From NCBI GenBank assembly GCA_029775995.1, contig JARVJX010000007.1, forward strand, positions 1 through 33,843: DNA of 33,843 nucleotides. The letters are read 5' to 3'. This document shows positions 24,056 through 32,693 of this stretch, in pieces. The position numbers were made by a program, and so were the translations under genes. How positions within the stretch are numbered: the stretch's first letter is position 1; each line of letters begins with the position of its first letter. The stretch is from Nitrososphaeria archaeon. GTDB lineage: Archaea > Thermoproteota > Nitrososphaeria > Nitrososphaerales > JARVJX01. Below the pieces are notes generated by a model. The model was not told the DNA's origin. It did not search any database and saw only the letters and a list, made by a program, of their open reading frames with translations.

Positions 24056-25766
24056 ATTAGTAGATTTAGAAATCTTTAACTTTAGAGGAATAGAGCAGGA
24101 AGAGATAAAGCTCAATCCCTTACATGTATTTCATGGTCCTATGGGTAGTGGAAAAACATCAAGGCTCTTAGCAATTCTCTTCGCATTAACGGGCTCTACT
24201 CTTGCTGGGTTAACCTTGGATGATATGATAAATCTTAACTCTGATAGAATGGTGGTTAGAGTAGGTATAGAAAAGGATGGGAAATATCATAAAGTTGAAA
24301 GAAGTAAGAGGAGAGGTTATTCATCCTCTTTAAAATTTTTAGGAGAGCCCCTTACCCTTGCTATAGATGAGAATATCTATATAGAAGGTAGGAAAATATC
24401 CGAAATATTCTTTGGGGCTCCAAAGGAAAAGATGCTAAAACTGGATGCTCTATTAGGTTTATCCGATTATAACTTAGCCTTACAAGAAATAACTACAGCT
24501 CCCATAGATAAAAAGTTAGAGGAATTTAAGAAGCATAAGGAGGATATGCTTAGAGCCCTTGAGTATGAGGAGAAGACTAAAAAATTAGAGGAAGAAATAA
24601 AGAACATAAACTCAAGGTTAGATGAAATAAATTCAGCTCTAAGTAGTGAGTTGAATTCAAAAGCTTGGGCAGAGGAAGTAATTAAAAGGGCTTCTGAAAG
24701 TATAAAAATTAAAGGAGAGATAGAGAGCAAAAGGGAATTAATAAAAAGTTATAAAGGACAGCTGGATTCTATTCCTAAGTATTCAGAAAACTTAGAAGAA
24801 GAGCTTAACGAATTAGAATCTAGGTATAAGGCTATGCAGAGAAGAAAAACCTATCTAGAAGGTTCCTTTCAAATTTTTGATCTCGAATCTATAGATAAAA
24901 TTACCAACTGCCCTTTATGCTATTCTCCCTTATCAAAGGAAAAGGTTAGTGAGTTTAAACAGTATTATAACGAATATAAGGAACTGATCTTAAAGTCTAG
25001 AGATTTAGAGGAAGCTTTATCTATAAAAAGAAAAGAAGTGGAGCAGGCTAGAAAGGATAAAGAGAGAGCAAAATGGCTTTATTCTCAAATTTTAAGCTTG
25101 GAAGCTGAGATATCTAGCAGGAGTTTTGATGTTATAAATGAAGAGGATATTAATAGAGCGAAGCAAGTAATGGATAGATTTGATAGATTAAAAAAGGAAA
25201 ATGAGGAGCTTAAATTCAAAAAAAGGACTTTGGAGGAGCAGATAAGGGATTATACTTCTTTAAAGGAAAAATTTTCTGTTTACAAAACCTATAATTTAGA
25301 TAAAAAGTTAGAGGAATTAGAAGCTTTAAGAGATAAAATAGTTAGGATAAAAAAAGCTTTAGAAGAGGCTCTAAGGGAAATCAGAGAAGAAGAGCTCTTA
25401 AAGTTAAGAGATTCCTTCAGGAGAGCCTTTAGAAAGATCTATACCTATGAAAAATTTAAGGATGCAGACTTTGATCTCATAAATTATAAGGGAAGGGAAG
25501 TTTTAACCCTTAAGGCTAAAGTTAATGAAAGCTGGATAAGAGCTGATCAAATGAGCACTGGAGAAACGGTAGCTTTAAGTTTTGCCCTTCTATTTTCCAT
25601 AAATCAGATTGAAAGTCCTTCCATCTTACTATTGGATGAGCCTGAAGAAGGTTTAGATGATGAGGGTATAAGAGGATTAGCAAAAGTATTAAAAGATCTA
25701 TCAAACAATACACAGATTTTAATAGCTACAAGAAATAATCTTTTAGCGGAGCTTCTTAAAGGATGA
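24051..25766 (+). CDS. Rad50/SbcC-like ATPase, short, with zinc hook
   Basis: An SMC-type ATPase of about 571 residues, shorter than archaeal Rad50 (about 860-890). I start it at an ATT (24051) rather than the first ATG (24141). The 30 extra residues (IRLVDLEIFNFRGIEQEEIK...) match the N-terminal strand of Rad50, and Walker A, GPMGSGKTS (29-37), would be cut by the ATG start. A coiled coil (about 150-270) leads to the zinc hook NCPLCYSP (C287, C290), then a second coil (about 300-450). The signature motif is MSTGETVAL (501-509) and Walker B is SILLLDEPEEGLDDEG. It overlaps a HerA-like gene by four bases. There is no Mre11 or NurA gene in this window, so it is not the standard herA-mre11-rad50-nurA locus. 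Confidence 0.85.
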   Translation: MRLVDLEIFNFRGIEQEEIKLNPLHVFHGPMGSGKTSRLLAILFALTGSTLAGLTLDDMINLNSDRMVVRVGIEKDGKYHKVERSKRRGYSSSLKFLGEPLTLAIDENIYIEGRKISEIFFGAPKEKMLKLDALLGLSDYNLALQEITTAPIDKKLEEFKKHKEDMLRALEYEEKTKKLEEEIKNINSRLDEINSALSSELNSKAWAEEVIKRASESIKIKGEIESKRELIKSYKGQLDSIPKYSENLEEELNELESRYKAMQRRKTYLEGSFQIFDLESIDKITNCPLCYSPLSKEKVSEFKQYYNEYKELILKSRDLEEALSIKRKEVEQARKDKERAKWLYSQILSLEAEISSRSFDVINEEDINRAKQVMDRFDRLKKENEELKFKKRTLEEQIRDYTSLKEKFSVYKTYNLDKKLEELEALRDKIVRIKKALEEALREIREEELLKLRDSFRRAFRKIYTYEKFKDADFDLINYKGREVLTLKAKVNESWIRADQMSTGETVALSFALLFSINQIESPSILLLDEPEEGLDDEGIRGLAKVLKDLSNNTQILIATRNNLLAELLKG

Positions 25767-27187
25767 GCTTCGAGAGGCAAAGGGTAATAGGAGTAATTGC
25801 CAGCGAGTCTAGTGAAACGGAAGCTAGAGTTATACTAAACTATAAAGAAGAATTAAATATCAAAACCGAAGATTTAGTTGTAGTTGAAAATCTTATTGGA
25901 GGTAAAGTTTTAGCCGTTTTAAGGGGAGGAAGAGGTTTAAATGAAAATCTTAAGACTGGAGGTTATCATCCAGCTTTAAGTTATGCAAGAATAGGAGGAA
26001 ATCCAAGTAAAGCTAAAGAAAGCTATGATTTTAGGCTATTGGTTATTGGAGAGATTACAGAAGAAGGTTTAGTTCAGAATAAGAAGATTCTATCACCAGG
26101 CTCTCCTGTTAGGCTCTTTAGTGAAAAAGATGATCCTATGGTTTATTTATCAAAAAATAAAGGCTTCACTTTGGGTTACTATGAAGGAAGACCCAATTGG
26201 AAAGTTCCTGTAAATATTGATTTTATTCCCTATCATATAGGAGTCTTTGCCACTACTGGAGGAGGAAAGTCTTACCTTGCAAGATACGAGATAATACCCT
26301 TACTAAAAAAGGCTGGATATGGTGTATTGATCTTAGATTGGAAGGGTAGAGATTATGCTCCTTACTTTAAGGACGTGATTAGTATAGCTGATATAGCCCT
26401 TGATACTGAGAGTGTTAAAGACTACCTAATTAGACTCTTTGGAAACTTTGGATACTCTACAGATACAAATCTCCCTAGGCAAGCTTTAGAAGCTTACCTT
26501 GAGAAAGAAGAATGGAGAGGTCTAGGTGAGAAAGACCTCAAAGATAGTTTAAAGGAAGGGATTATAGAAGAAATAAAGCTTTTAAAGGATAGAAGAAGTG
26601 AAGAGGCTATAAATAGGGTTGAATTGGCCTTTAAGAAAATTCAGAGTAGAGAGTTATCCTTCATCTTAGGTATAAAAACTCCTGAAAACGTTCTTGAAGA
26701 GGTTAGAGAAAAGGGAATAGTGGTTATTAACATGAAGAAGGCAAGTAAGCATATTAAGCTACTTTGCTTTTTGGCCCTTGGTAAGTACTTAATGGATATG
26801 ATGTATAACGATGAAGACCCAAATCTAGCTTTGGTCATAGACGAAGGTCCTCAATACTGTGGATTCAATCCTATAGGAATTGAGAAGGAAACAACAGATA
26901 TAATCATAGATATGTGCGCTTTAGGTAGAAGCCACAAATTATGTATATGCTTGCTATCTCAAGGAATAGCTGGAGAAATTGGTATAAATGCAGCTGTGAG
27001 AAGGAATCTTAATACTCAACTCATTGGGAAGATTCATCCCTTGGATATGAATGAAGCATCAAATTGGCTCTCTCCTTATAATATAGATCCAAAGTTCTTG
27101 CTCTCTTTACCTCCTGGACATTTTTACTTTATGGGCAGTATGAATCCTTCTCCTATGCCTCTATTAATTACTTTTGCCATAGGTTAA
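25763..27187 (+). CDS. HerA/FtsK-like hexameric ATPase
   Basis: A 474-residue ATPase of the HerA group. The N-terminal 150 residues form a beta-rich HAS-barrel-like domain (QRVIGVIASESSETEARV, LIGGKVLAVL, GEITEEGLV). The ATPase core begins at about 158 with Walker A ATTGGGKSY (163-171) and continues to Walker B LALVIDEGPQYC (about 353-364), with an arginine-bearing SRNLNT-like RRNLNTQLIGKI (about 413-424). HerA proteins pump DNA as hexamers, usually with the nuclease NurA. The ATG overlaps the Rad50-like stop (ATGA), so the two are coupled. With no nuclease adjacent, partners must lie elsewhere or be replaced. This could be a repair or an antiviral pair. Confidence 0.88.
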   Translation: MSFERQRVIGVIASESSETEARVILNYKEELNIKTEDLVVVENLIGGKVLAVLRGGRGLNENLKTGGYHPALSYARIGGNPSKAKESYDFRLLVIGEITEEGLVQNKKILSPGSPVRLFSEKDDPMVYLSKNKGFTLGYYEGRPNWKVPVNIDFIPYHIGVFATTGGGKSYLARYEIIPLLKKAGYGVLILDWKGRDYAPYFKDVISIADIALDTESVKDYLIRLFGNFGYSTDTNLPRQALEAYLEKEEWRGLGEKDLKDSLKEGIIEEIKLLKDRRSEEAINRVELAFKKIQSRELSFILGIKTPENVLEEVREKGIVVINMKKASKHIKLLCFLALGKYLMDMMYNDEDPNLALVIDEGPQYCGFNPIGIEKETTDIIIDMCALGRSHKLCICLLSQGIAGEIGINAAVRRNLNTQLIGKIHPLDMNEASNWLSPYNIDPKFLLSLPPGHFYFMGSMNPSPMPLLITFAIG

Positions 27188-27199
27188 ACGATTATGCCT

Positions 27200-27410
27200 A
27201 AGTTTTGTGCAAATAGCCCTACATTATATAGCCTAAGAAGATAGTCGGACCTTAGATACCTTTGAAGAGGAAGTTGGAATAGATTATCAGTAGAGGATAA
27301 TAACTCATAGGACTTCCTAATGAATTATTAGATTCATAGAGGGGGGATATGTAAATGGAGGCATAAGGATTCTTCCCTTTTATTCAAAGCGAGACTATTT
27401 GCACGAACTT
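27200..27410. mobile_element. MITE-like element with 16-base terminal repeats
   Basis: AAGTTTTGTGCAAATAG (27200-27216) and CTATTTGCACGAACTT (27395-27410) are inverted copies, differing by one indel and one change. They bound 211 bases with no coding frame. This is the form of a non-autonomous miniature element. No clear target duplication is visible. A partial copy of the right end (ACTATTTGCGC) occurs near 27906. Confidence 0.5.
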
Positions 27411-27591
27411 GGATATCGTAAAGGAAGAGGGTTAAAAAGTAAGTAAATAATCTTGATATGACTTCCATTAGATGATAACCAATAGCTTGAGTTGTTCAAT
27501 CTAAGTTTTAAAGGTTAAAGTAAAGATTTTTAAAATTTTAGCCCACCCAATTAATGGGTGAATTTGATGAGAAATCGTAGGATTTTACTGG
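27411..27591. other. Non-coding interval with a hairpin
   Basis: No gene is visible. A 6-bp stem with a 5-base loop (CACCCA-ATTAA-TGGGTG, 27544-27560) lies at the 3' side of the minus-strand ORF at 27592. On the minus strand it is followed by an AT-rich run (TAAAATTTTAAAAAT), so it may act as a transcript end. Confidence 0.4.
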
Positions 27592-27831
27592 CTACCATCG
27601 GTAAGGGGGCATATCAAAGGTAACTTCTACTGTGAGATTACTAAGGGGTCCATTTATGGTCTTAAGTGGGTAGGTAACTTGAACTGTGGAAACTGATGGG
27701 AGTGTAGCTTGGAAGGAACAGATCCTGTGTGGGGCAAGTTCATAGTGAAGTTCAACTTCGACTCTAAGGTATTTTGAACTGTCTTGGGAAAGACCCTTTG
27801 GTGGGGTTACTAAAGTCACAGAAGAAATCAT
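27592..27831 (-). CDS. Short beta-rich protein fragment, unknown
   Basis: The 79-residue frame alternates polar and hydrophobic residues in the manner of surface beta strands (KYLRVEVELHYELAPHRI; SVSTVQVTYPLKT; LSNLTVEVTFDMPPYRW), and its codon use resembles real coding sequence. It has no signal peptide or membrane segment, so a complete surface protein is unlikely. It may be the last domain of a larger, lost exported protein or a small gene of its own. A stem-loop lies 9 bases upstream of the ATG and another downstream. I cannot name a family. Confidence 0.4.
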   Translation of the reverse strand: MISSVTLVTPPKGLSQDSSKYLRVEVELHYELAPHRICSFQATLPSVSTVQVTYPLKTINGPLSNLTVEVTFDMPPYRW

Positions 27832-27839
27832 AAATGGGG

Positions 27840-27862
27840 AGCTTAGGATAGCCCCCTAAGCT
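27840..27862. other. Stem-loop upstream of short ORF
   Basis: AGCTTAGG (27840-27847) pairs perfectly with CCTAAGCT (27855-27862) over a 7-base loop. It lies in the presumed leader of the minus-strand ORF that starts at 27831. On the plus strand it is followed by a T-rich stretch and could also work as a terminator. Confidence 0.4.
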
Positions 27863-28149
27863 TTATAATTCTTTATTTTTAGGTCAGGACTATGTAAATT
27901 TCTTACTATTTGCGCCTGTTTAATAAAACAAGTTAAACCCTTTTATTAACTATTCCTGGGAAGAGATGTGTAAAATCTTAATTTTTGAGAACAAGGATAA
28001 GGGAAAAACTATTTTTATCATAGAGCAATAAGACTTATGTATTTCTTTAAGGAATTGTAGTTTTAATGCATCCAAGGGGGTACCTTAGAATACTTAGATA
28101 GCTAGAGAGGTTTAGCTAATAGAAGAGGCATTTTAACTTTCTATTAACG
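27863..28149. other. Gene-free AT-rich interval
   Basis: Nothing recognisable is encoded here apart from a fragment (ACTATTTGCGC, about 27906) that resembles the right end of the nearby MITE-like element. It lies downstream of the ribonucleotide reductase gene. Confidence 0.4.
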
Positions 28150-30375
28150 CTAAAAGCATTTGGTGTATCCACAGTGTAAGCACTTATAGCAACCTTCTTC
28201 AAAACTCAAAGTAGCTTGCCCACATTGAGGGCACTTTGATAATTTAGTTCTGATTTCAACTTGTATTCCTGAAAACATTTCTAGGGCTTTAGCCACAGCA
28301 TCAGGTACAGAATATATGGGAAGACCATGATCCCAACTAGAGCTTTCTCCCTGAATACCCTTTAAGCTCTTTATAACATCTTTAATATCCCCTCCTTTCT
28401 GTAAGAATAAGCTTATGAGCCTCCCAATGGCTTCTGAATTTGCTTTATCATCAGCTCCAGATTTACCTAAGGTTACAAAAACCTCCTTTATTCCCTCTTC
28501 ATCTCTATTTACCGTTACATATAAGCCCCCTTGAGGTAAACGAAACTTTATGGTTTCTCCAATTAAAATTCTTGGTCTCTCCCATTTTTTCACAATTTCC
28601 TTCTTAGCTTCCTTTTCTTTTACAAGTATTCCTTCTCTAGAGCCCTCTCTGTAAACAGTTATCCCTTTACAGCCTAACTTCCAAGCCAAGAAGAAAATCT
28701 TTTCCACTTCCTCTACTTTAATATCTTGAGGTAAGTTTACCGTACTTGATATGCTTGAATCTATATGCCTCTGTATCATAGCCTGCATCTTAACCCTTTG
28801 CTCAGGCTTTATCTTATAAGCTGGTATAAAGGTAGGGGGTAAATCCTTCTCATCCTGCACTTTAAAAAGACCCATGTATTCCTTTACCAAGGGGTGATAA
28901 ACTTTGAACTCTTGCTCAGTCAAAGATTTTGATCTTCTTACATAGCTTATTGCGTAAAGGGGCTCTATTCCGCTTGATGTACCAGCCAATATGGAGCCTG
29001 AACCAACAGGAGGTATGGTTAAAATACAAACATTTCTTAATCCTTTCTCCTTAATCCTTTCAACAATTTTAGGTTCTAACCTTTTAACAAAATCCCTCTC
29101 TAAATGCTTATTTAAATCAAAGCCTGGAAAATTTCCCTTTTCTTCTGCAAGGTTACAGCTCTCATCATAGGATATATTCTTTATCTTTTCAAATAGACTC
29201 CCTACAAATTCTATGGTTTCATCTTCATCATATTTCATATTTAACTTTATTAGCATATCAGCTAAGCCTGTGAAGCCTAAACCTATTCTCCTTGAATATA
29301 AACTTGCATCTCTCTGAGCCCTTAAAGGATGCCTACTAGCGTTATAATCTAATACGTTATCCAAAAATCTTACACCATATCTTACAGCCTTTTCCAAATT
29401 TTCCCAATCGATTCTTGCTTTATTGGTAAAGGGATTAAGAACGAAGGAAGACAAATTAACGCTTCCTAAGCAGCAGGAACCATAATCTTCTAATGCCTGC
29501 TCAGAACAAGGATTAAATCCTTTAACCTCCATACCATTATACTCGCTTGGGCTCTCTCTTTTTACCGTATCCCAGAAGAGAACCCCTGGTTCTGCACTCT
29601 CCCAAGAAGCCCTTACTAATTTCTCCCAAATCTCTCTAGCTTTAACTTTCTTGCTAAAACTTGCTTTATCACTATGAAATTTAAGCTCAAAATCCTTATC
29701 TTCTTCAACGGCCTTCATAAATTCATCGGTAACTAAGACGCTAATGTTTGCGTAATTCACTTTAGTTAAATCCCTTTTAATATCTATGAAATCAAATATG
29801 TCTGGATGGTCAACCCTTAGGGTTATGAGCAAGGCTCCTCTTCTTCCTGCTTGACCGATAGTTCCGGTAGTTATACTCATAAGCTCCATAAAGGATACAG
29901 AGCCTGTAGAATAAATGGCAGCATTGTTTACTGGTGCTCCTTTATAGCGAAGGATACTTATATCCACCCCAACCCCTCCACCAAAGGAATAGGTTCTCGC
30001 AGCCTCTTTACACCAATCAAAGATTCCCTCTATACTATCTTCTTTAATAGGGATAAAGTAACAATTTAATAAAGTTGCCCTTCTCTTTTGACCAGCACCA
30101 AATAGTATTCTACCTCCTGGTATGAATCGAAAATCCTCTAAAAGCCAATAAAATTTCTCCTCCCATTCTCTTCTCTTCTCATCATTAATTTCAACGGAAG
30201 CTATTTCCCTTGCAACTCTCCTCCACATTTGTGGAGGTAAGCTTTCAACTATATTACCTCTTTCATCCCTTAAAGCATACTTTTCATAAAATACCCTTGC
30301 CCTAAGCTCATCACCTTTAAAGAAATCTAAAGTTTCCTTAGGTAACTCTAATTCCTTTTTAAAAACTAGACTCAT
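28150..30375 (-). CDS. nrdJ: Class II (B12-dependent) ribonucleotide reductase
   Basis: The enzyme makes deoxyribonucleotides using adenosylcobalamin and works with or without oxygen. The 741-residue protein carries the redox cysteine in TLLNCYFIP (C105), the active-site block FNPCSEQALEDYGSCCLGSVNL (N288, C290, E292), and the phosphate-binding region near PPVGSGSILAGTSSGIEP. A C-terminal zinc ribbon CPQCG...CYKCLHCGYTKC is typical of NrdJ. No ATP-cone precedes the catalytic domain, since the N-terminus starts straight into it, so allosteric overall control must come from elsewhere. TATA at 30428-30437 fits a 30-base leader. The next gene upstream encodes a winged-helix/ATP-cone protein. Confidence 0.95.
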   Translation of the reverse strand: MSLVFKKELELPKETLDFFKGDELRARVFYEKYALRDERGNIVESLPPQMWRRVAREIASVEINDEKRREWEEKFYWLLEDFRFIPGGRILFGAGQKRRATLLNCYFIPIKEDSIEGIFDWCKEAARTYSFGGGVGVDISILRYKGAPVNNAAIYSTGSVSFMELMSITTGTIGQAGRRGALLITLRVDHPDIFDFIDIKRDLTKVNYANISVLVTDEFMKAVEEDKDFELKFHSDKASFSKKVKAREIWEKLVRASWESAEPGVLFWDTVKRESPSEYNGMEVKGFNPCSEQALEDYGSCCLGSVNLSSFVLNPFTNKARIDWENLEKAVRYGVRFLDNVLDYNASRHPLRAQRDASLYSRRIGLGFTGLADMLIKLNMKYDEDETIEFVGSLFEKIKNISYDESCNLAEEKGNFPGFDLNKHLERDFVKRLEPKIVERIKEKGLRNVCILTIPPVGSGSILAGTSSGIEPLYAISYVRRSKSLTEQEFKVYHPLVKEYMGLFKVQDEKDLPPTFIPAYKIKPEQRVKMQAMIQRHIDSSISSTVNLPQDIKVEEVEKIFFLAWKLGCKGITVYREGSREGILVKEKEAKKEIVKKWERPRILIGETIKFRLPQGGLYVTVNRDEEGIKEVFVTLGKSGADDKANSEAIGRLISLFLQKGGDIKDVIKSLKGIQGESSSWDHGLPIYSVPDAVAKALEMFSGIQVEIRTKLSKCPQCGQATLSFEEGCYKCLHCGYTKCF

Positions 30376-30427
30376 AATTTTTTCACTACCCTTTACTATG
30401 CACTAAATTTGTTATATTGTATCGCGT

Positions 30428-30437
30428 CTTATAAATT
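30428..30437 (-). promoter_or_regulatory. TATA box of nrdJ
   Basis: AATTTATAAG on the minus strand lies about 55 bases before the ATG, giving a leader of about 30 bases with AAAGGG near its end. nrdJ therefore has a promoter of its own, separate from the regulator gene upstream, in the 186-base gap. Confidence 0.5.
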
Positions 30438-30561
30438 TAACCAATTTCTCCTACAGGCCTTCCTCTAATTTTTAAAAAAAACAATGAGATAATTAGATTT
30501 TAAAAAAGGAAATAGAACCTAACATGAGTTTTATTGAGTAGGATTAAAACTCAACATACTC

Positions 30562-32568
30562 TCAGGATATAATTACTGGTTGAAGTTTAAAACCACAAAC
30601 GCTACATTTTTCAAAACTCTGTAAAGTCTTAAAACCACAAACTTGACATAAATTTATCTCCCTTTGAAACCTTGCAAATATAAGCTTATTAATCTCTGAT
30701 GTAATAAAGTTAACAATTTTACCCCTCTCGTCTTTCTTCAGTTTAAGGGCTAAATAGCATCCCCCACTAACATTCTTTAGCATCCATTCTGCCCAATCTA
30801 AAGCATCTGAATCTATCAAATCTCCTTGTAAACTTATACCTTCACAGTAGCTCTTTTTATTTAGGTCTAGATGTTTTCCGTATTTCTCTTGATCTATATT
30901 AAAGAAACGAGTGGATGCCTCATCTTCCATAAATCCTATATTTATTTTTTCATTAACCTTTAAACTTAAATCGTTAGCCAATTTATTGACCCCTTCTACA
31001 AACCTCTTAGAAAATTCTCTAAAATCTCTTACACTAGCATCGTTACCAAGAACTGCTAATCCAGCTTCTTCTAGCCCAATTAGGTTAACTATGGAAGATA
31101 TTGAATCTTCTCTATAATTTAGAGATAAGAAAGGGAGAAGGTTTCTATTTAAGTTTTCTGTAATAAGCTTCTTTTTACTCTTTAATGCACTTACAGAGTT
31201 TTGTAAAGTTATGTAGAACTTAGCTCTAAAGTATATCTCATCCTTTCCAGCTGCATAGCCAATTCTTGGAAGATTTATAGACAAGGAATGAATAAATAAT
31301 TTCACCCCATTACTTAGTGAATTGTGCTTAATACCACGATAGGATCTAATCTCTTCATTGGCTAAGGCTAAAGGAATTCCATGAGCCAAGGCTTCATTAA
31401 ACTCGTAGGGATTTTTTTTAAGGAGATTAAAGGGTAGAATTAAAACTACCTTAGGATTAGGAGTTTTACTGTTATACTTCTCATATTCTTTTAATAACTT
31501 TAAATTTTCCTCCCTTAAGAAAAAAGATACTATTAAGGAGTCAGAACTTTGAGGAAGGGTTGATGATAGTAATTCAAAGAGAAGGCAAAAATCTCCTTCA
31601 CTCACATTTATATTATTTTTTTGTAAAAAGGAATCTAGGTTCGTGAAGCAAACTTCAGAATTTATCTCTCTCGAAAGTAGAGAGGTTAAATGGCATAAAA
31701 CCTTTATAAGTTCTTTAAAGTCTTTTATTTTTCCATCAATCCTAGGGAGAGAGGGAATCTTAGAATCTAAACTAAAGCCATTTTCAAAAATGTAATTCAG
31801 ATTTACAAAGGCTGTATCAGGCAAAAAACTCCAACTATTAATTTTAGATAAGTGTATATCTCCAGAAAAGTGAAGATCGGCTATATCTTTTGTAAGTTGA
31901 ATTAAAAGCAAATACTCAGCTAATATGGAACCAGCCATAACATCCTTTAGCTCATCCATAGCCCATTTACCTGAGCCTGTAGAACTTATCAGTTCTGAAA
32001 CATCATATACAGGTTTGCCTAAACGGGTTAGCCTTTGCCTATAAACTTCAAGACCTTGCTCTATTAAAAGAGCATTTACTATTTCTCTAATTAAAGGAGC
32101 TGTAAGGTAATGAGTTTGAATTTTAGGCAATCTACTTTCAATCTCATTGGTTATTCTTTGGGCAAGCTCTAAAGGCATATCAGCCTCCTTAACCAAAGAC
32201 TGTAAAATTTTATCAGGGTTAAAGGGCTCTATTCTATGCCTTGATGTTCTCACATAAAGCTTACCACTCTCGAAGAGAGTCTGCTCTTCTATCTGCCTAT
32301 TTAAGTTAAGAATGGATCTCCCTAAGTTTGAAATGATGTATTTCCTTTGGGCTCTATCTAAACTTACTAAATTCTGCCTAACTAACTTTCTTAAATGGTA
32401 GGCAAATTTTCCACTCTCTTTTTTTGATTTAAAGCCTGATAAACTCTTGAGCTCAGAGTAAGTTAAAGGACTGTGAGAATTCAAAATCTTCAAAATTTCT
32501 AATCGGTTTAAATTGGCTATAACAGAGTAAATGGCCTTTATCCTCTTTGTTGCCCCTAGGTTTTGCAC
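30562..32568 (-). CDS. Winged-helix/ATP-cone/NrdD-like putative nrd regulator
   Basis: A 668-residue three-part protein. Residues about 10-95 are an ArsR-like winged helix (RLEILKILNSHSPLTYSEL; FAYHLRKLVRQNLVSLDRAQ). Residues about 103-185 are an ATP-cone (YVRTSRHRIEPFNPDKILQS ... PLIREIVNALLIEQGLEVYR), the nucleotide-sensing module of ribonucleotide reductases and of bacterial NrdR. The rest resembles anaerobic reductase NrdD and ends in a zinc ribbon (C641, C644, C655, C658). The ten residues after the ribbon lack the glycyl-radical motif that follows it in NrdD, and no catalytic cysteine context is visible, so it should not be a reductase. Start is GTG (32566-32568). It sits upstream of nrdJ and is best read as a dATP/ATP-sensing repressor; that role is inferred. 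Confidence 0.8.
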   Translation of the reverse strand: MQNLGATKRIKAIYSVIANLNRLEILKILNSHSPLTYSELKSLSGFKSKKESGKFAYHLRKLVRQNLVSLDRAQRKYIISNLGRSILNLNRQIEEQTLFESGKLYVRTSRHRIEPFNPDKILQSLVKEADMPLELAQRITNEIESRLPKIQTHYLTAPLIREIVNALLIEQGLEVYRQRLTRLGKPVYDVSELISSTGSGKWAMDELKDVMAGSILAEYLLLIQLTKDIADLHFSGDIHLSKINSWSFLPDTAFVNLNYIFENGFSLDSKIPSLPRIDGKIKDFKELIKVLCHLTSLLSREINSEVCFTNLDSFLQKNNINVSEGDFCLLFELLSSTLPQSSDSLIVSFFLREENLKLLKEYEKYNSKTPNPKVVLILPFNLLKKNPYEFNEALAHGIPLALANEEIRSYRGIKHNSLSNGVKLFIHSLSINLPRIGYAAGKDEIYFRAKFYITLQNSVSALKSKKKLITENLNRNLLPFLSLNYREDSISSIVNLIGLEEAGLAVLGNDASVRDFREFSKRFVEGVNKLANDLSLKVNEKINIGFMEDEASTRFFNIDQEKYGKHLDLNKKSYCEGISLQGDLIDSDALDWAEWMLKNVSGGCYLALKLKKDERGKIVNFITSEINKLIFARFQREINLCQVCGFKTLQSFEKCSVCGFKLQPVIIS

Positions 32569-32693
32569 ATACCCAATAAAACTTGAGCAATATTTAATTG
32601 TAACGTCCTATCTTTTCAATCATGTCAATATAAGATTTACCCTTTTGTCAAAGATATTTGAGCCATACCTTTTTATCTTACATCATCTACCTT

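Noticed and set aside
27565-27600. Box C/D small RNA from a TGATGA motif
   Set aside because: The box C-like TTGATGA lacks the purine start and no D box is at a proper distance.
30562-32568. Active anaerobic (class III) ribonucleotide reductase
   Set aside because: The glycyl-radical motif after the zinc ribbon is absent, and an HTH domain and no activase gene are present.
30376-32640. Shared operator (TACAAT-AA) before nrdJ and the ATP-cone regulator
   Set aside because: The two sites share about 6-8 bases at different distances from their TATA boxes, not enough to separate from chance.
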